In this document: positions 9,446 through 18,747 of the stretch, one piece after another
How positions within the stretch are numbered: position 1 is the first letter of the stretch
How the letters are laid out: the number at the start of each line of letters is the position of its first letter
DNA from: Fuerstiella sp.
GTDB taxonomy: Bacteria > Planctomycetota > Planctomycetia > Planctomycetales > Planctomycetaceae
Length of the DNA: 64,000 nt
Direction of reading: 5' to 3'
NCBI GenBank assembly: GCA_022447225.1
Contig: JAKVAZ010000017.1
Coordinates: 62,001 to 126,000, forward strand
The notes under the pieces: model-generated
What the model was told of the DNA's origin: nothing
What the model saw: the letters and a program-made list of their open reading frames with translations, nothing else
Database searches by the model: none
Made by a program: the position numbers and the translations under genes

Positions 9446-9598
9446 GGAAATCACCTCACTGCCGAACCACCCCGGTCCTGCAGTCTCGTTCATTCAGTTG
9501 ACGCACTGAAGGACACTGTCAGTTGACCGAACCCAGCTCTGCGCCTCACCTGGGACTAATTCAAATTTCTTTTCCGGCTTAGGACAGATTGAGCTAAC

Positions 9599-9916
9599 TC
9601 AATTGTCACTACCGGAATCCTGTTGTATTTCAAGAGCCGCAGCCGCATCTACTTCGCTGGCCGCCACCGCAGCATCACTTGCCGCCTGAATAACCCTCAC
9701 CAGCTGCCAACGCTTCGTCTTTGAAACCGGTGGCGATTCCACAATTTCCACCAGATCACCGATGCGCGCCGAATTCTTGGGATCGTGGACCTGACATCCG
9801 AGTCGTGACCGCACGATTTTACCGTACTTCCTATGACGGAATCGACGCTCAATGTCGACGCGCAACGTCTTATCACGTTTGTCGCTCGTTACAGTGCCAC
9901 GCAGAACTCTTTTCAT
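9599..9916 (-). CDS. rpsQ: 30S ribosomal protein S17 with C-terminal extension
   Basis: S17 is an OB-fold primary binder of 16S rRNA. The 105-residue protein has MKRVLRGTVTSDKRDKTLRV at the start and the block IGDLVEIVESPPVSKTKRWQL. It extends about 25 residues beyond the usual end with an alanine-rich, acidic tail. The ATG at 9916 gives the family-typical beginning. It lies 35 nt after rpmC and 153 nt before rplN. Confidence 0.95.
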   Translation of the reverse strand: MKRVLRGTVTSDKRDKTLRVDIERRFRHRKYGKIVRSRLGCQVHDPKNSARIGDLVEIVESPPVSKTKRWQLVRVIQAASDAAVAASEVDAAAALEIQQDSGSDN

Positions 9917-9951
9917 CGCCAACAGGTGCTTTACAAATAAAACCAACAAAA

Positions 9952-10164
9952 CTACTGGCCAGCGACGTCGCCGGTCAGTTCACGTTCCCGCTGAATTGTC
10001 TTGATTCGGGCAACCGTCTGCCGAAGCTTACGTATGTTACTCGGTGAATCATTTCTTTCTGTTGCCGACTGAAACCGAATACGAAAAAGTGACTGCTGAG
10101 CTTCACGCAGTTCGTGCCCCATTTGCTCATCAGACATCTCTCGCAACACATTTGCCGTCGCCAT
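9952..10164 (-). CDS. rpmC: 50S ribosomal protein L29
   Basis: L29 is a small helical protein at the exit tunnel rim. The 70-residue sequence has the pattern LREAQQSLFRIRFQSATERNDSP followed by RKLRQTVARIKTIQRER, as expected for the two-helix fold. The ATG at 10164 has a strong AGGTAAGGG upstream. It sits between rplP and rpsQ in standard order. Confidence 0.95.
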   Translation of the reverse strand: MATANVLREMSDEQMGHELREAQQSLFRIRFQSATERNDSPSNIRKLRQTVARIKTIQRERELTGDVAGQ

Positions 10165-10192
10165 GTCCCTTACCTTTCAACCAGTTGACAGC

Positions 10193-10615
10193 CTACTGAA
10201 GATCCGGACGACGTCCCAACAATCGAACTTTAACGGGTAGTTTATGTGCCACCCGATTGAAACACTCCCGTGCTGCCTCACGGGAGACTCCCTTCAATTC
10301 AAACAATACCGTTCCAGGTTTCACCACAGCCACCCAACGATCGGGTTCCCCTTTTCCCTTTCCCATCCGGGTTTCCAAAGGTCGAGAGGTCACCGATTTC
10401 TGGGGAAAAATTCGAATATAAACTTTGCCGACTCCGCGCACATACTGAGTAGCAGCAATACGACAAGCTTCAATTGTCTGAGCCGTAACGTGACCCGGGT
10501 CCAGTGACTGGAGGCCAAATTCACCAAAGACAACTGTATTCCCGCGTGTTGCGTTACCTCTTATACGTCCTCTTTGGGCCTTTCGATGCTTGACCCGTTT
10601 TGGCATTAGTGCCAT
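10193..10615 (-). CDS. rplP: 50S ribosomal protein L16
   Basis: L16 contacts A-site tRNA and 23S rRNA. The 140-residue protein has the conserved N-terminus MALMPKRVKHRKAQRGR and the block RPLETRMGKGKGEPDRWVAVV. The start at 10615 is supported by AGGA 8 nt upstream. It lies 62 nt inside the coding sequence of rpsC, in another frame, which is much more overlap than usual for this gene pair. The first 20 codons are therefore read in two frames. Confidence 0.96.
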   Translation of the reverse strand: MALMPKRVKHRKAQRGRIRGNATRGNTVVFGEFGLQSLDPGHVTAQTIEACRIAATQYVRGVGKVYIRIFPQKSVTSRPLETRMGKGKGEPDRWVAVVKPGTVLFELKGVSREAARECFNRVAHKLPVKVRLLGRRPDLQ

Positions 10616-11255
10616 CTGCTGATTCCTCGTCCGAATAATCACCCAGGTCAATCCAGACCTTTACGCCAATGATTCCCTGGGAAGTTTTTGCAGCCGTAAA
10701 ACCGTAATCGATATGCCGACGAAGTGTTGACAATGGAATCGAGCCTCGACTGGCTTTTTCTTTTCGCGACATCTCAGCACCGCCCAGACGTCCCGACATT
10801 TCGATTTTTACTCCATGTACACCGGAACTCATCACCTCGTCCAGTGTTTTCTTAATTGCTCTCCGAAAACTGCCGCGTTTGGATAACTGTTGAGCAACCT
10901 TATCGGCAACCAGCTTGGCATCCCGGTTTGGATTCGAGATCTCAACGATTTTCAGATCCATGCGGCGACCTGTCAGATCCTCCAACTCACCCTTAAGTCG
11001 ATCAATTTCCTGTCCCTTGCGACCAATAATGACACCCGGACGCGCTGTGAAGAGGTGAATGACGACCTGATCACGAGTCCTTTCAATTTCAACCCGGGCA
11101 ATTTCTGCGAACTGATATTTCGTGGCAACAAAACGACGGATCTTGAGGTCTTCTGCCAGAAGGTCACCGAACTCTTTCTTTGGCGCATACCACCGACTTC
11201 GCCAGTTTTCCATCACGCCGACGCGAAATCCGGTAGGCCTGACCTTTTGTCCCAT
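10554..11255 (-). CDS. rpsC: 30S ribosomal protein S3
   Basis: S3 forms part of the mRNA entry tunnel and its helicase activity. The 233-residue protein has the MGQKVRPTGFRVGV start, a type II KH domain with GVIIGRKGQEIDRLK at about residues 74-88, and the C-terminal GIIGVKVWIDLGDY block. The last 20 codons, a charged tail ending GPKRTYKR, overlap the start of rplP in a different frame. It follows rplV by 35 nt. Confidence 0.97.
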   Translation of the reverse strand: MGQKVRPTGFRVGVMENWRSRWYAPKKEFGDLLAEDLKIRRFVATKYQFAEIARVEIERTRDQVVIHLFTARPGVIIGRKGQEIDRLKGELEDLTGRRMDLKIVEISNPNRDAKLVADKVAQQLSKRGSFRRAIKKTLDEVMSSGVHGVKIEMSGRLGGAEMSRKEKASRGSIPLSTLRRHIDYGFTAAKTSQGIIGVKVWIDLGDYSDEESADGTNAKTGQASKGPKRTYKR

Positions 11256-11290
11256 TACTCAACCTTCTTCCTGCCAACAGGTGAACTCAC

Positions 11291-11635
11291 TTAGCCAAGT
11301 TCCGGTGCATCAACACCAACATGAATATGTGCCGTTCGTCGACGAATCGTAAAAGCCATTCCGCGAGCTCGGGGGCGGATTCGTTTCATCATTGGACCAC
11401 CATCAACCCGACATTCAAGAATTTTCAATCGATCCGCACTACGAACTCCACGGTCTTCCGCGTTGGCCACAGCACTTTTGAGAACCTGTTCCAGATATCG
11501 CGCGCCACGATTTGGTACAAACCTCAGCGCCTGTAACCCCTGTTCTGCTGTCATACCACGAACCAGATCCGCAAATGGACGGACCTTGGTGGCCGAAATA
11601 CGAGCATGACGATGAATTGCTTTTACCAGAGCCAT
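11291..11635 (-). CDS. rplV: 50S ribosomal protein L22
   Basis: L22 lines the peptide exit tunnel, and its loop is a site of macrolide resistance changes. The 114-residue protein has ISATKVRPFADLVRGM near the start and the tunnel loop block IRPRARGMAFTIRRRTAHI at about residues 85-103. It begins two bases after the rpsS stop, indicating coupling. Confidence 0.96.
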   Translation of the reverse strand: MALVKAIHRHARISATKVRPFADLVRGMTAEQGLQALRFVPNRGARYLEQVLKSAVANAEDRGVRSADRLKILECRVDGGPMMKRIRPRARGMAFTIRRRTAHIHVGVDAPELG

Positions 11636-11637
11636 GA

Positions 11638-11907
11638 TTACTTTTTACCTCGGGCACCATGACCGCGAAATGTTCGTGTTGCTGAAAATTCACCCAGTTT
11701 GTGGCCGACCATATCCTCGGTTACATAAACACTCAGGTGAGCCCGTCCGTTGTGAACCAAAAAAGTATGCCCAACAAAATCCGGGGAAATCGTACAGCTT
11801 CGAGCCCACGTTTTCAGCGGTTCTTTACGACCATCTTCATTCAGCTTTTCCACCTTACGGAGAAGCTTTGCATCAATATACGGACCTTTTTTTAGTGAAC
11901 GTGCCAT
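11638..11907 (-). CDS. rpsS: 30S ribosomal protein S19
   Basis: S19 forms a complex with S13 in the head of the small subunit. The 89-residue protein begins [20 protein letters not shown] and has the [23 protein letters not shown] block, diagnostic for the family. An AAGGCGG ribosome site precedes the ATG at 11907. It is 67 nt after rplB and 2 nt before rplV. Confidence 0.97.
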   Translation of the reverse strand: MARSLKKGPYIDAKLLRKVEKLNEDGRKEPLKTWARSCTISPDFVGHTFLVHNGRAHLSVYVTEDMVGHKLGEFSATRTFRGHGARGKK

Positions 11908-11974
11908 TTTCAGCCGCCTTGTGAACCTGGCAGAATCGATGATCTGTCAGGCTTCGAGTATCCCATTAATACCG

Positions 11975-12832
11975 TCAAACCTTAACTTCCCCGTATCGAC
12001 GCGACCGCCGGCGGCGAACAATCGCTTTTGAAGAGGCTTTTCCCTTCTTACGAGTTCGCCCACCCTTAGCCGGCTTTCCGGAAGGACTGCACGGATGCCT
12101 CCCACCGGAATTGCGACCTTCACCACCACCCATTGGATGCGCAACTGGATTCATCGCTGTACCACGTACATGTGGTCTTCGACCTAGCCACCGTTTCCGA
12201 CCAGCCTTGCCAAGCACGATACTACTGTGTTCGGAATTGCCGACTTCACCAATTGTCGCCCGACAGGCGTTTGGAACGCGGCGCACTTCTCCACTTGGCA
12301 GCGTTACCTGAGCCCATCGTCCTTCGCGGGCGTTTAAGACGGCGGACGCCCCGGCACTTCGGCACATCTGACCGCCTCGACCGGGCTGCATTTCAATGTT
12401 GTGAACCACTGTTCCCAATGGTATCGACGAAAGTGGAGCACAGTTACCAACACTTGGTTCGACAGCTTCACCACTTTCAATTACTGCTCCGGCGACCAAA
12501 CCGTTCGGTGCCAGAATATAACTTTTCTCTCCGTCCTGGTATTCAATCAGTGCGATTCTGCACGTGCGATTTGGATCATACTCAATATGAGTAACCGTTC
12601 CCGGAATACCATCCTTCTTTCTCTTAAAATCAATCACGCGGTACAAACGCTTATGACCGCCACCACGGTGACGTACTGTAATCTTTCCCTGATTGTTACG
12701 ACCACCATTTTTTGTGGCCCGCTTAGTCAATGACTTCTCAGGGCGTTTTTTGCGATCCGTAATGTCCGCGAAGTCACTCACGGATGCACCGCGACGACCT
12801 GGGGTAACCGGCTTGTATTGACGAATTCCCAT
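11975..12832 (-). CDS. rplB: 50S ribosomal protein L2
   Basis: L2 is a primary 23S rRNA binder important for subunit joining and peptidyl transferase structure. The 285-residue protein has [15 protein letters not shown] at the start and the signature [15 protein letters not shown] at about residues 225-239, including the His equivalent to E. coli H229. The ATG at 12832 is preferred over an in-frame GTG one codon upstream. It lies between rplW and rpsS. Confidence 0.98.
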   Translation of the reverse strand: MGIRQYKPVTPGRRGASVSDFADITDRKKRPEKSLTKRATKNGGRNNQGKITVRHRGGGHKRLYRVIDFKRKKDGIPGTVTHIEYDPNRTCRIALIEYQDGEKSYILAPNGLVAGAVIESGEAVEPSVGNCAPLSSIPLGTVVHNIEMQPGRGGQMCRSAGASAVLNAREGRWAQVTLPSGEVRRVPNACRATIGEVGNSEHSSIVLGKAGRKRWLGRRPHVRGTAMNPVAHPMGGGEGRNSGGRHPCSPSGKPAKGGRTRKKGKASSKAIVRRRRSRRYGEVKV

Positions 12833-12907
12833 CACAACTACCCTGAGACAACTGGTGGAATATGCACGCTGAGGCCAAAAGCAACTGGGTACAAACCAAC
12901 AGAGTGA

Positions 12908-13216
12908 CTAAAAGAAGGCAATCCGATCCTCAACGTGCAGCTTGACAACTGCTTTTTTCCAGCTCCGCGTCCGTCCCACTGCCGTGCGGTGACGACGAGG
13001 TTTTCCCTTACGATTTTGAGTCCGCACTTCCCCCACGCGAACATCCCATAACTGTTCAACCGCACGCTTAATGTCGTGTTTGGTCGCGAATGGATGGACC
13101 TCGAAACTGTAAGCGTTCAGCCGCTCCGACGCATGCATTCCCTTTTCCGTCACCAGTGGCCGTTTAATAACCTGGTGAGGATCAAGTTGAAATTTTAATG
13201 GTTTTTGATCTGCCAT
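12908..13216 (-). CDS. rplW: 50S ribosomal protein L23
   Basis: L23 is the exit-tunnel docking site for trigger factor and SRP. The 102-residue protein has QVIKRPLVTEKGMHASERLNAYSF near the N-terminus and RRHRTAVGRTRSWKKAVVKL near the C-terminus, in agreement with the family. It is 16 nt after rplD and 75 nt before rplB. Confidence 0.96.
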   Translation of the reverse strand: MADQKPLKFQLDPHQVIKRPLVTEKGMHASERLNAYSFEVHPFATKHDIKRAVEQLWDVRVGEVRTQNRKGKPRRHRTAVGRTRSWKKAVVKLHVEDRIAFF

Positions 13217-13232
13217 AATTCCAGTGCCTTGG

Positions 13233-13871
13233 TCAAGCCGTTACTGAGGACGATCGACCGAGCAGCTTATCCATTGCTGCCACCGTAACAACAAGATTCC
13301 GATGGCGCAACAAATCCCAAGCGTTCAGGTCAGCCGCAGGCAACACGCGAACACCCTGAATGTTACGAGCGGAACGCCACAGGTTGGAGTCCGGGCCGTC
13401 TGTTGCCAGCAGCACCGAAGCACCCGCGACTCCCAAAGACTTCAGTGACTGTGCCACAATTTTTGTCTTTGGTTCACTACAGTCCCACTGTGACAACATG
13501 ATCGCCTGGTCATCGTGAAATTTACTCAACAATGCCATCTTTGTTGCCAGTTGCAGCGACTTACGAGGCAGCCGGTAATTGTAATTTCGCGGTTTTTTTG
13601 CGAAAGCATGACCCCCACCCCGACGGATCGGACTTCGGACACTGCCGACGCGAGCCCGTCCAGTACCCTTTTGGCGAAAGAGCTTTTTAGTGCTGCCTTT
13701 TACCATGCCCCGAGACTTAGTTCGGACTGTGCCAATACGACGATTCGCCTCGTACATCACGACCGCATCATGAAGCAACTGCCGGCTGACCCCCGCGGCT
13801 AAATTGGCAGGGTCAAATTCGTATGTGCCCGATTCAACGCCGGTCATATCTCGAATTGAAACCGAAATCAT
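13233..13871 (-). CDS. rplD: 50S ribosomal protein L4
   Basis: L4 lines the exit tunnel. In E. coli it also represses the S10 operon. The 212-residue protein has the conserved loop RQKGTGRARVGSVRSPIRRGGGHAF at about residues 63-87. The ATG at 13871 gives the normal family N-terminus, so the Cys/Trp-rich upstream extension was rejected because it lies inside rplC. It starts 14 nt after rplC. Confidence 0.96.
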   Translation of the reverse strand: MISVSIRDMTGVESGTYEFDPANLAAGVSRQLLHDAVVMYEANRRIGTVRTKSRGMVKGSTKKLFRQKGTGRARVGSVRSPIRRGGGHAFAKKPRNYNYRLPRKSLQLATKMALLSKFHDDQAIMLSQWDCSEPKTKIVAQSLKSLGVAGASVLLATDGPDSNLWRSARNIQGVRVLPAADLNAWDLLRHRNLVVTVAAMDKLLGRSSSVTA

Positions 13872-13885
13872 GTCAGTACCCACAA

Positions 13886-14584
13886 TTACCCGCGGTTCTT
13901 TGCAGAATGACGCAGCACAACAAAACCACCGGCAGGACCCGGCACAGCTCCACAAACCAAAATTACGTTGTTTTCACTATCCACACGAACGATCCTCAGG
14001 TTACGGACCGAAACACTGGAACCGCCGTATCGCCCGGCCATCCTGGTTCCTTTTATGACTCGTGCCGGATCTGCACTCTGACCAATTGACCCGGGGTGTC
14101 GATGGACTCGCTTGACACCATGAGTGGCACGCTGACCAGCGAAGTTGTGCCGTTTCATCACCCCAGCGTAGCCACGACCGCGAGAATCCGCAATCACGTT
14201 GACCCACTTCCATTCGGCCAGATCTGCGGCAGTCAGTACCTGACCTACCTCCAGACCGTGCTCTCCGGTTTCACAACGGAACTCTCGCGAAAACCGTCGA
14301 GGCTCGCAACCGGCCTTTGATACAGCCTGTTGACCCGCTGCCTGACGAGCCTGCTGACGACGACCGCCGATATCAGCCACCTGACCACGTTCCGCTCGAC
14401 TGGCAAGACGACGAGGCTTCTCACCGAAACCCAACTGAACCGCGTGATAACCATCACGGTCAATCGTGCGTACCTGAGTCACAATACACGGGCCCGCCTC
14501 AAGGACGGTAACCGGAACAATCGTTCCGTCCTCTTGATAGACCTGCGTCATTCCGATTTTTTGACCAAGCAGACCGACTGGCAT
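13886..14584 (-). CDS. rplC: 50S ribosomal protein L3 with insertion
   Basis: L3 is an early assembly protein next to the peptidyl transferase centre. The 232-residue protein begins MPVGLLGQKIGMTQVYQEDG and has the KRHNFAGQRATHGVKRVHRHPGSIG block at about 140-165. About 19 residues rich in Gln, Ala and Arg at about 72-90 have no counterpart in E. coli or B. subtilis L3. The ATG at 14584 is preceded by GGTGG. The gene is second in the S10 operon. Confidence 0.97.
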   Translation of the reverse strand: MPVGLLGQKIGMTQVYQEDGTIVPVTVLEAGPCIVTQVRTIDRDGYHAVQLGFGEKPRRLASRAERGQVADIGGRRQQARQAAGQQAVSKAGCEPRRFSREFRCETGEHGLEVGQVLTAADLAEWKWVNVIADSRGRGYAGVMKRHNFAGQRATHGVKRVHRHPGSIGQSADPARVIKGTRMAGRYGGSSVSVRNLRIVRVDSENNVILVCGAVPGPAGGFVVLRHSAKNRG

Positions 14585-14691
14585 AGCATCCACCGGCGCG
14601 ACATACGAAAAAATTGTAGAAGACACCCTCTGACTACACACTGAGCGCAGTGAAGAGAACCGAGAAGACCCTGCACCAATCCAAAACCAAT

Positions 14692-15021
14692 TTAGGCTCC
14701 GACTGTTGCCTTAATCTTAATGTCAACCCCGGCAGGCAGAGACAGCTTGTTCAAAGCGTCAATTGTCTTTCCAGTAGGTTGGCAAATATCAATTAACCGT
14801 TTGTGGGTCCTAATCTCAAACTGCTCTCGCGACTTCTTATCAATGTGCGGACTTCGTAACACCGTATACCTCTCAATACGAGTCGGTAACGGTATCGGCC
14901 CATGCACAATCGCCCCTGTTCGTTTCGCAGTATCTACGATATCTGCAGCAGACTGATCCAGGACCGAATGGTCATAGGCCTCCATCCGAATCCGAATACT
15001 TTCTCCGCCAGCACGAGCCAC
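14692..15021 (-). CDS. rpsJ: 30S ribosomal protein S10
   Basis: S10 is a head protein and, as NusE, an antitermination partner of NusB and NusG. The 109-residue protein has [20 protein letters not shown] and the block [20 protein letters not shown]. The start is GTG at 15021, with a very strong AAGGTGG site 6-8 nt upstream. It is the first gene of the S10 operon and follows the EF-G gene by 145 nt, the place where tuf often sits in other bacteria. Confidence 0.97.
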   Translation of the reverse strand: MARAGGESIRIRMEAYDHSVLDQSAADIVDTAKRTGAIVHGPIPLPTRIERYTVLRSPHIDKKSREQFEIRTHKRLIDICQPTGKTIDALNKLSLPAGVDIKIKATVGA

Positions 15022-15166
15022 CGCAAACCACCTTGAGCAAAGAAGTTACGCAAATTGAAGCACCACCCAAAATCGGGGAATCGCACATGTTAGGTGCGTG
15101 GTGGAAATCTGTCAACGATTCGTGTCGGAGAATCAACCGGAATCATGAATTCCCATCAACAGGACG

Positions 15167-17239
15167 TTATCCCATGACTCCCTCAGGGGCCTCAGCGTAA
15201 CGGCAAGGCTCCATCGAAAATGATGCGCGGCCCTGGGAGAGACTGCGAACTTGGGTTGAATAGCCGAACATCCTGATCAGTGGAGCTTCGGCTTTCAGGA
15301 CACACAGATCAGCTCTTCTTTCTGAATTCACGATGAGTGCGCGTCGCGCATTCAGATCTGACTGGATATTGCCCACAAACTCTTCCGGTGTGACGACTTC
15401 GACCTGCATGATTGGTTCGAACAGAACCAGGTTGCCTTCCTGCAACAGGCGATTGAATGCCTGCCGGGCTGCTGAGCGGATCGCGGGTTCTGTTGACTCG
15501 GTTTGCCGATATTCAACCTGCGTAACCGTCATCCGCAGGCCCATAATCGGGTTCCCGTAGACACCTCCACCACGCCCCTGTTCTCTCAACTCATCCTGCA
15601 GGACGTCCAGTAACGGCTGTGGCATCACATCAGATGAGAGCCGATGAGTCACGGTTACCGATTCTTCCTGACCCTCCACATCTTCTGCAGTCAGTGAGAC
15701 ACCAAAAAACAAATTTGACGCCGGTGTTGCAGCACTGAATTCCGTAGAGACAGAAACCGCCGCCTTCAGTCGCTCCCGATAACTCACACGAGGCTTATGA
15801 ACACGCACTTTGAGGTTAAAGTCGCGTTTCAGTCGGTGCACGACGACCTCGATATGCAATTCACCCATTCCACTGATAATGGTCTGGCCGGTCTCTGGAT
15901 CCACAGAAACCCGAAATGTCGGATCCTGGCGTTCCAGACGTTCGAGTGTCTGTACCAGTTTCTTTCGATCTCCGCCGGATTCCGGTTCCACGGCCACAGA
16001 GATCACTGTTTCCGGGAACCGAATCTGTTCAAACTGGACCGGTTTTTTCGGATCAGCGAGCGTGTCTCCGGTTGCGGTCTCCCTGGGACCGACGATGCCG
16101 CATATATCTCCAGCCGATACCTGCGCTACGTCTTCGCGAGAATCCGACTGGATATGACACAGCTTTGTAACCAACTCTTTCTTTCCGGTTCGAGGATTCA
16201 ACAGTCGTGAATGTCCCTTAAGGGTGCCCGAGTATACGCGAGCAAAATAGAGGTCGCTGTGGACATCTGACTGGATTTTGAAGACAAGAACAGCTGTCGG
16301 TTCGGCTGGATCTGCCCTGCGTTCCACAAGACTGCCCTTTGACTTCTGACCTGCGTCGACACCCTGAACGGCCGGACGATCGAGCGGACACGGCAGGAGA
16401 TCGACAATGTTGTCCAGTAGCGGCTGAACGCCAATGTAATCCAGCGAGGACCCGCAAAACACAGGATGGAAGCGACCTTCGATCACCCCCTTCCGAAGTA
16501 CGCGTGTCACGAGTTCTCGTGGAGCATCTTCCGTCTCCATCCAGCATTCCATGAGTTCATCATCCGTGTCCGACAGCGTATCAAATAACTCGGAACGGCG
16601 AATTTGAGCTTCATCCTGTAAATCATCCGGGATTTCTTCCTGTCGGAATTTGGCACCGCGAGATTGCAGATCCCAGTACAATGCTTTCATCGAAAGTAAA
16701 TCGATGATTCCACGGAATCCGTCCGGATTCGTGGCAGGACCTTCTCCAACAGGTATCTGTATGGGTAACGGTGTGGCTCTCAGACGTGACTTCATGGCAT
16801 CCAGGACTGAAGTGAAACTAGCCCCAATTCGATCCATCTTATTGATGTAGCACAGACGAGGTACCGAGTAGCTGTTGGCCTGACGCCACACCGTCTCACT
16901 TTGAGCTTCAACACCTTCTACTGCACTGAAAATCACGACAGCCCCGTCCAGGACTCTCAGACTGCGTTCTACTTCAGCCGTGAAATCAACATGACCGGGA
17001 GTATCGATGATGTTGATAATCCGGTCTTTCCACTGACATGTCACTGCCGCGGAGTAAATCGTGATTCCCCGCTGAGCCTCTTCCGGATCAAAATCTGTCT
17101 GAGTTGTTCCGTCATCGACATTCCCCATACGGTGGGAGGCGCCGGTGTAGTACAGGATACGCTCAGTGGTGGTTGTTTTTCCGGCATCAATGTGGGCAAT
17201 GATGCCAATGTTTCGCAGAGATTCGATCGAGCGGACCAT
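15167..17239 (-). CDS. Elongation factor G, spdEFG2 (recycling-type) paralogue
   Basis: This 690-residue translational GTPase has the EF-G layout: G1 AHIDAGKTT at residues 15-23, switch I RGITI at 57-61, DTPGH at 79-83, NKMD at 133-136, then domains II-V. Several segments, including the VDDGTTQTDF switch I lead-in and the AVVIFSAVEGVEAQSETVWRQ block, resemble mitochondrial EF-G2 (GFM2) and the spdEFG2 group more than EF-G1. EF-G2 types work in ribosome recycling with RRF rather than translocation. That assignment is made from memory of those sequences. The true translocase would then lie elsewhere. The gene precedes rpsJ by 145 nt on the same strand. Confidence 0.9.
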   Translation of the reverse strand: MVRSIESLRNIGIIAHIDAGKTTTTERILYYTGASHRMGNVDDGTTQTDFDPEEAQRGITIYSAAVTCQWKDRIINIIDTPGHVDFTAEVERSLRVLDGAVVIFSAVEGVEAQSETVWRQANSYSVPRLCYINKMDRIGASFTSVLDAMKSRLRATPLPIQIPVGEGPATNPDGFRGIIDLLSMKALYWDLQSRGAKFRQEEIPDDLQDEAQIRRSELFDTLSDTDDELMECWMETEDAPRELVTRVLRKGVIEGRFHPVFCGSSLDYIGVQPLLDNIVDLLPCPLDRPAVQGVDAGQKSKGSLVERRADPAEPTAVLVFKIQSDVHSDLYFARVYSGTLKGHSRLLNPRTGKKELVTKLCHIQSDSREDVAQVSAGDICGIVGPRETATGDTLADPKKPVQFEQIRFPETVISVAVEPESGGDRKKLVQTLERLERQDPTFRVSVDPETGQTIISGMGELHIEVVVHRLKRDFNLKVRVHKPRVSYRERLKAAVSVSTEFSAATPASNLFFGVSLTAEDVEGQEESVTVTHRLSSDVMPQPLLDVLQDELREQGRGGGVYGNPIMGLRMTVTQVEYRQTESTEPAIRSAARQAFNRLLQEGNLVLFEPIMQVEVVTPEEFVGNIQSDLNARRALIVNSERRADLCVLKAEAPLIRMFGYSTQVRSLSQGRASFSMEPCRYAEAPEGVMG

Positions 17240-17403
17240 GGAACAGAGACCTTCAGGATTCAGAGTTCTATCACAGACGCGGGGTAACTATGACGAGAAA
17301 GATTCAACCGGATCGCGGAACTCATAAATTTGCTGTCGCTCTCTGAATGTCTGAATGATTGTCACCAGGGATTACTCGTTTGTAATTTGTGCAGGTTCAT
17401 TAT

Positions 17404-18747
17404 TCATTCCGACACCCGCGTGCGCCCGGTGAACTCTTTCATAAGAATTCGAAGTACAGCTGCGTATTCAAGCAGTTCGCTGCCGGATGTGCAGTCCTTA
17501 TCGGTAGCCGAGGCTTTTTGCGCCAACTGTGTCAGTTTGGCTGTGTCCAGTTCCCAGTTTTTGTCGGCTGCTGCCATGCTCAGCTCATCGTGAGCCTGCG
17601 TCTGTAAATCAAGGAATGCCGCACCCAGTTCCGCGGACTCCCGACGATAGGGAGAGAATTCAACAGGCTCGCGAACCCCCAGACGTGCCGGTTCTGCCGT
17701 ACGATTCACACCATTGGCTTGAGCAGTTGTCGATTTTCGAATCGACATGCTCAACTGAAAAAATCCCAGAATGAGCGCACCACAAACAAGAATAAGTCCA
17801 GGACTTTGGTGTTGATTTATTAACAGAACCAGTCCGGTAAACGCCAGTACACCAGCCAGTACAGTCACATGCCGAGATCGCTTTGTCTGGCGCTCCGTCT
17901 GTATCTGTCTGGTCATTGGAACAGCATCGTCCTCTGTTTCGGTGACCTGAACCGTATGTGATTCGACGGTTGGTGCCGTGATTGGCGGGTACTCGTCGAC
18001 GACAGCGATTACCACCGTTGTGTTATCCGAACCTCCTCGACAGTTTGCGAGATCAATCAACAGGCGTGATGCCTCACCTGCCGGTAACACATCGACGATC
18101 GCGCCAATCTCAGAATCTGTTACATGTCCGGTCAGTCCATCGGAACACAGGACAAATCGGTCGCCGGTACGGACATCAAAGGGGCCTTCAATATCAATTT
18201 CCACGTTCCTGTCAGGACCAAGACAACGAGTAATTACGTTACGCGGATGCAGTAATTCGGAACTTTCTGCGGTTGCGCGGCCCTGGCGTATCATTTCCCA
18301 CTGCAGGCTGTGATCGAATGTAAGCTGTTCGATCACAGCGTCGCGAATACGGTAAACCCGGCTGTCACCCACATGTCCGATCCAGGCTCCACTGCCGGAT
18401 AGAGACAACGTGCTGCACGTTGTCCCCATGTCAGCAAATTCAGGGTTCTCTCGAGCCTTGTCCCCAATAGCGCGCTTTGCGGCATCGAATGCTTCTTTGA
18501 GTCGTCCGGAAGGGGTTTCGGCATCCGACTTTGTGAACGCCAGCGGGAGAGTCTCAACAGTTATGCTACTGGCCAGATCTCCAACAGAATGACCGCCCAT
18601 TCCGTCAGCCACCACAAACAAATGACCCATTTCAGCCCATTCGGAATATTCCTTGCACAAGCGTACGGCCAGCGAGTCCTGATTAGCGGAACGCCGCATT
18701 CCCACATCGGTGAGCGATGCGTACTGCACCACTGGCTGGGCCGTCAT
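17404..18747 (-). CDS. Membrane-anchored PP2C-type Ser/Thr phosphatase
   Basis: The 447-residue protein has the PP2C/PPM metal-binding motifs in order: RRSANQD at 18-24, DGMGG at 48-52, GDSR at 127-130, SDGL at 202-205 and GGSDNTT at 238-244. It should be an Mn/Mg-dependent phosphoserine/threonine phosphatase. Two hydrophobic segments at about 293-311 and 316-335 form a hairpin that anchors it, leaving both the catalytic domain and a 110-residue C-terminal part in the cytoplasm. The ATG at 18747 has a GGGAT site upstream, and a longer reading has none. It lies 165 nt before the EF-G gene and may share its transcript. No partner kinase is in the window. Confidence 0.85.
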   Translation of the reverse strand: MTAQPVVQYASLTDVGMRRSANQDSLAVRLCKEYSEWAEMGHLFVVADGMGGHSVGDLASSITVETLPLAFTKSDAETPSGRLKEAFDAAKRAIGDKARENPEFADMGTTCSTLSLSGSGAWIGHVGDSRVYRIRDAVIEQLTFDHSLQWEMIRQGRATAESSELLHPRNVITRCLGPDRNVEIDIEGPFDVRTGDRFVLCSDGLTGHVTDSEIGAIVDVLPAGEASRLLIDLANCRGGSDNTTVVIAVVDEYPPITAPTVESHTVQVTETEDDAVPMTRQIQTERQTKRSRHVTVLAGVLAFTGLVLLINQHQSPGLILVCGALILGFFQLSMSIRKSTTAQANGVNRTAEPARLGVREPVEFSPYRRESAELGAAFLDLQTQAHDELSMAAADKNWELDTAKLTQLAQKASATDKDCTSGSELLEYAAVLRILMKEFTGRTRVSE

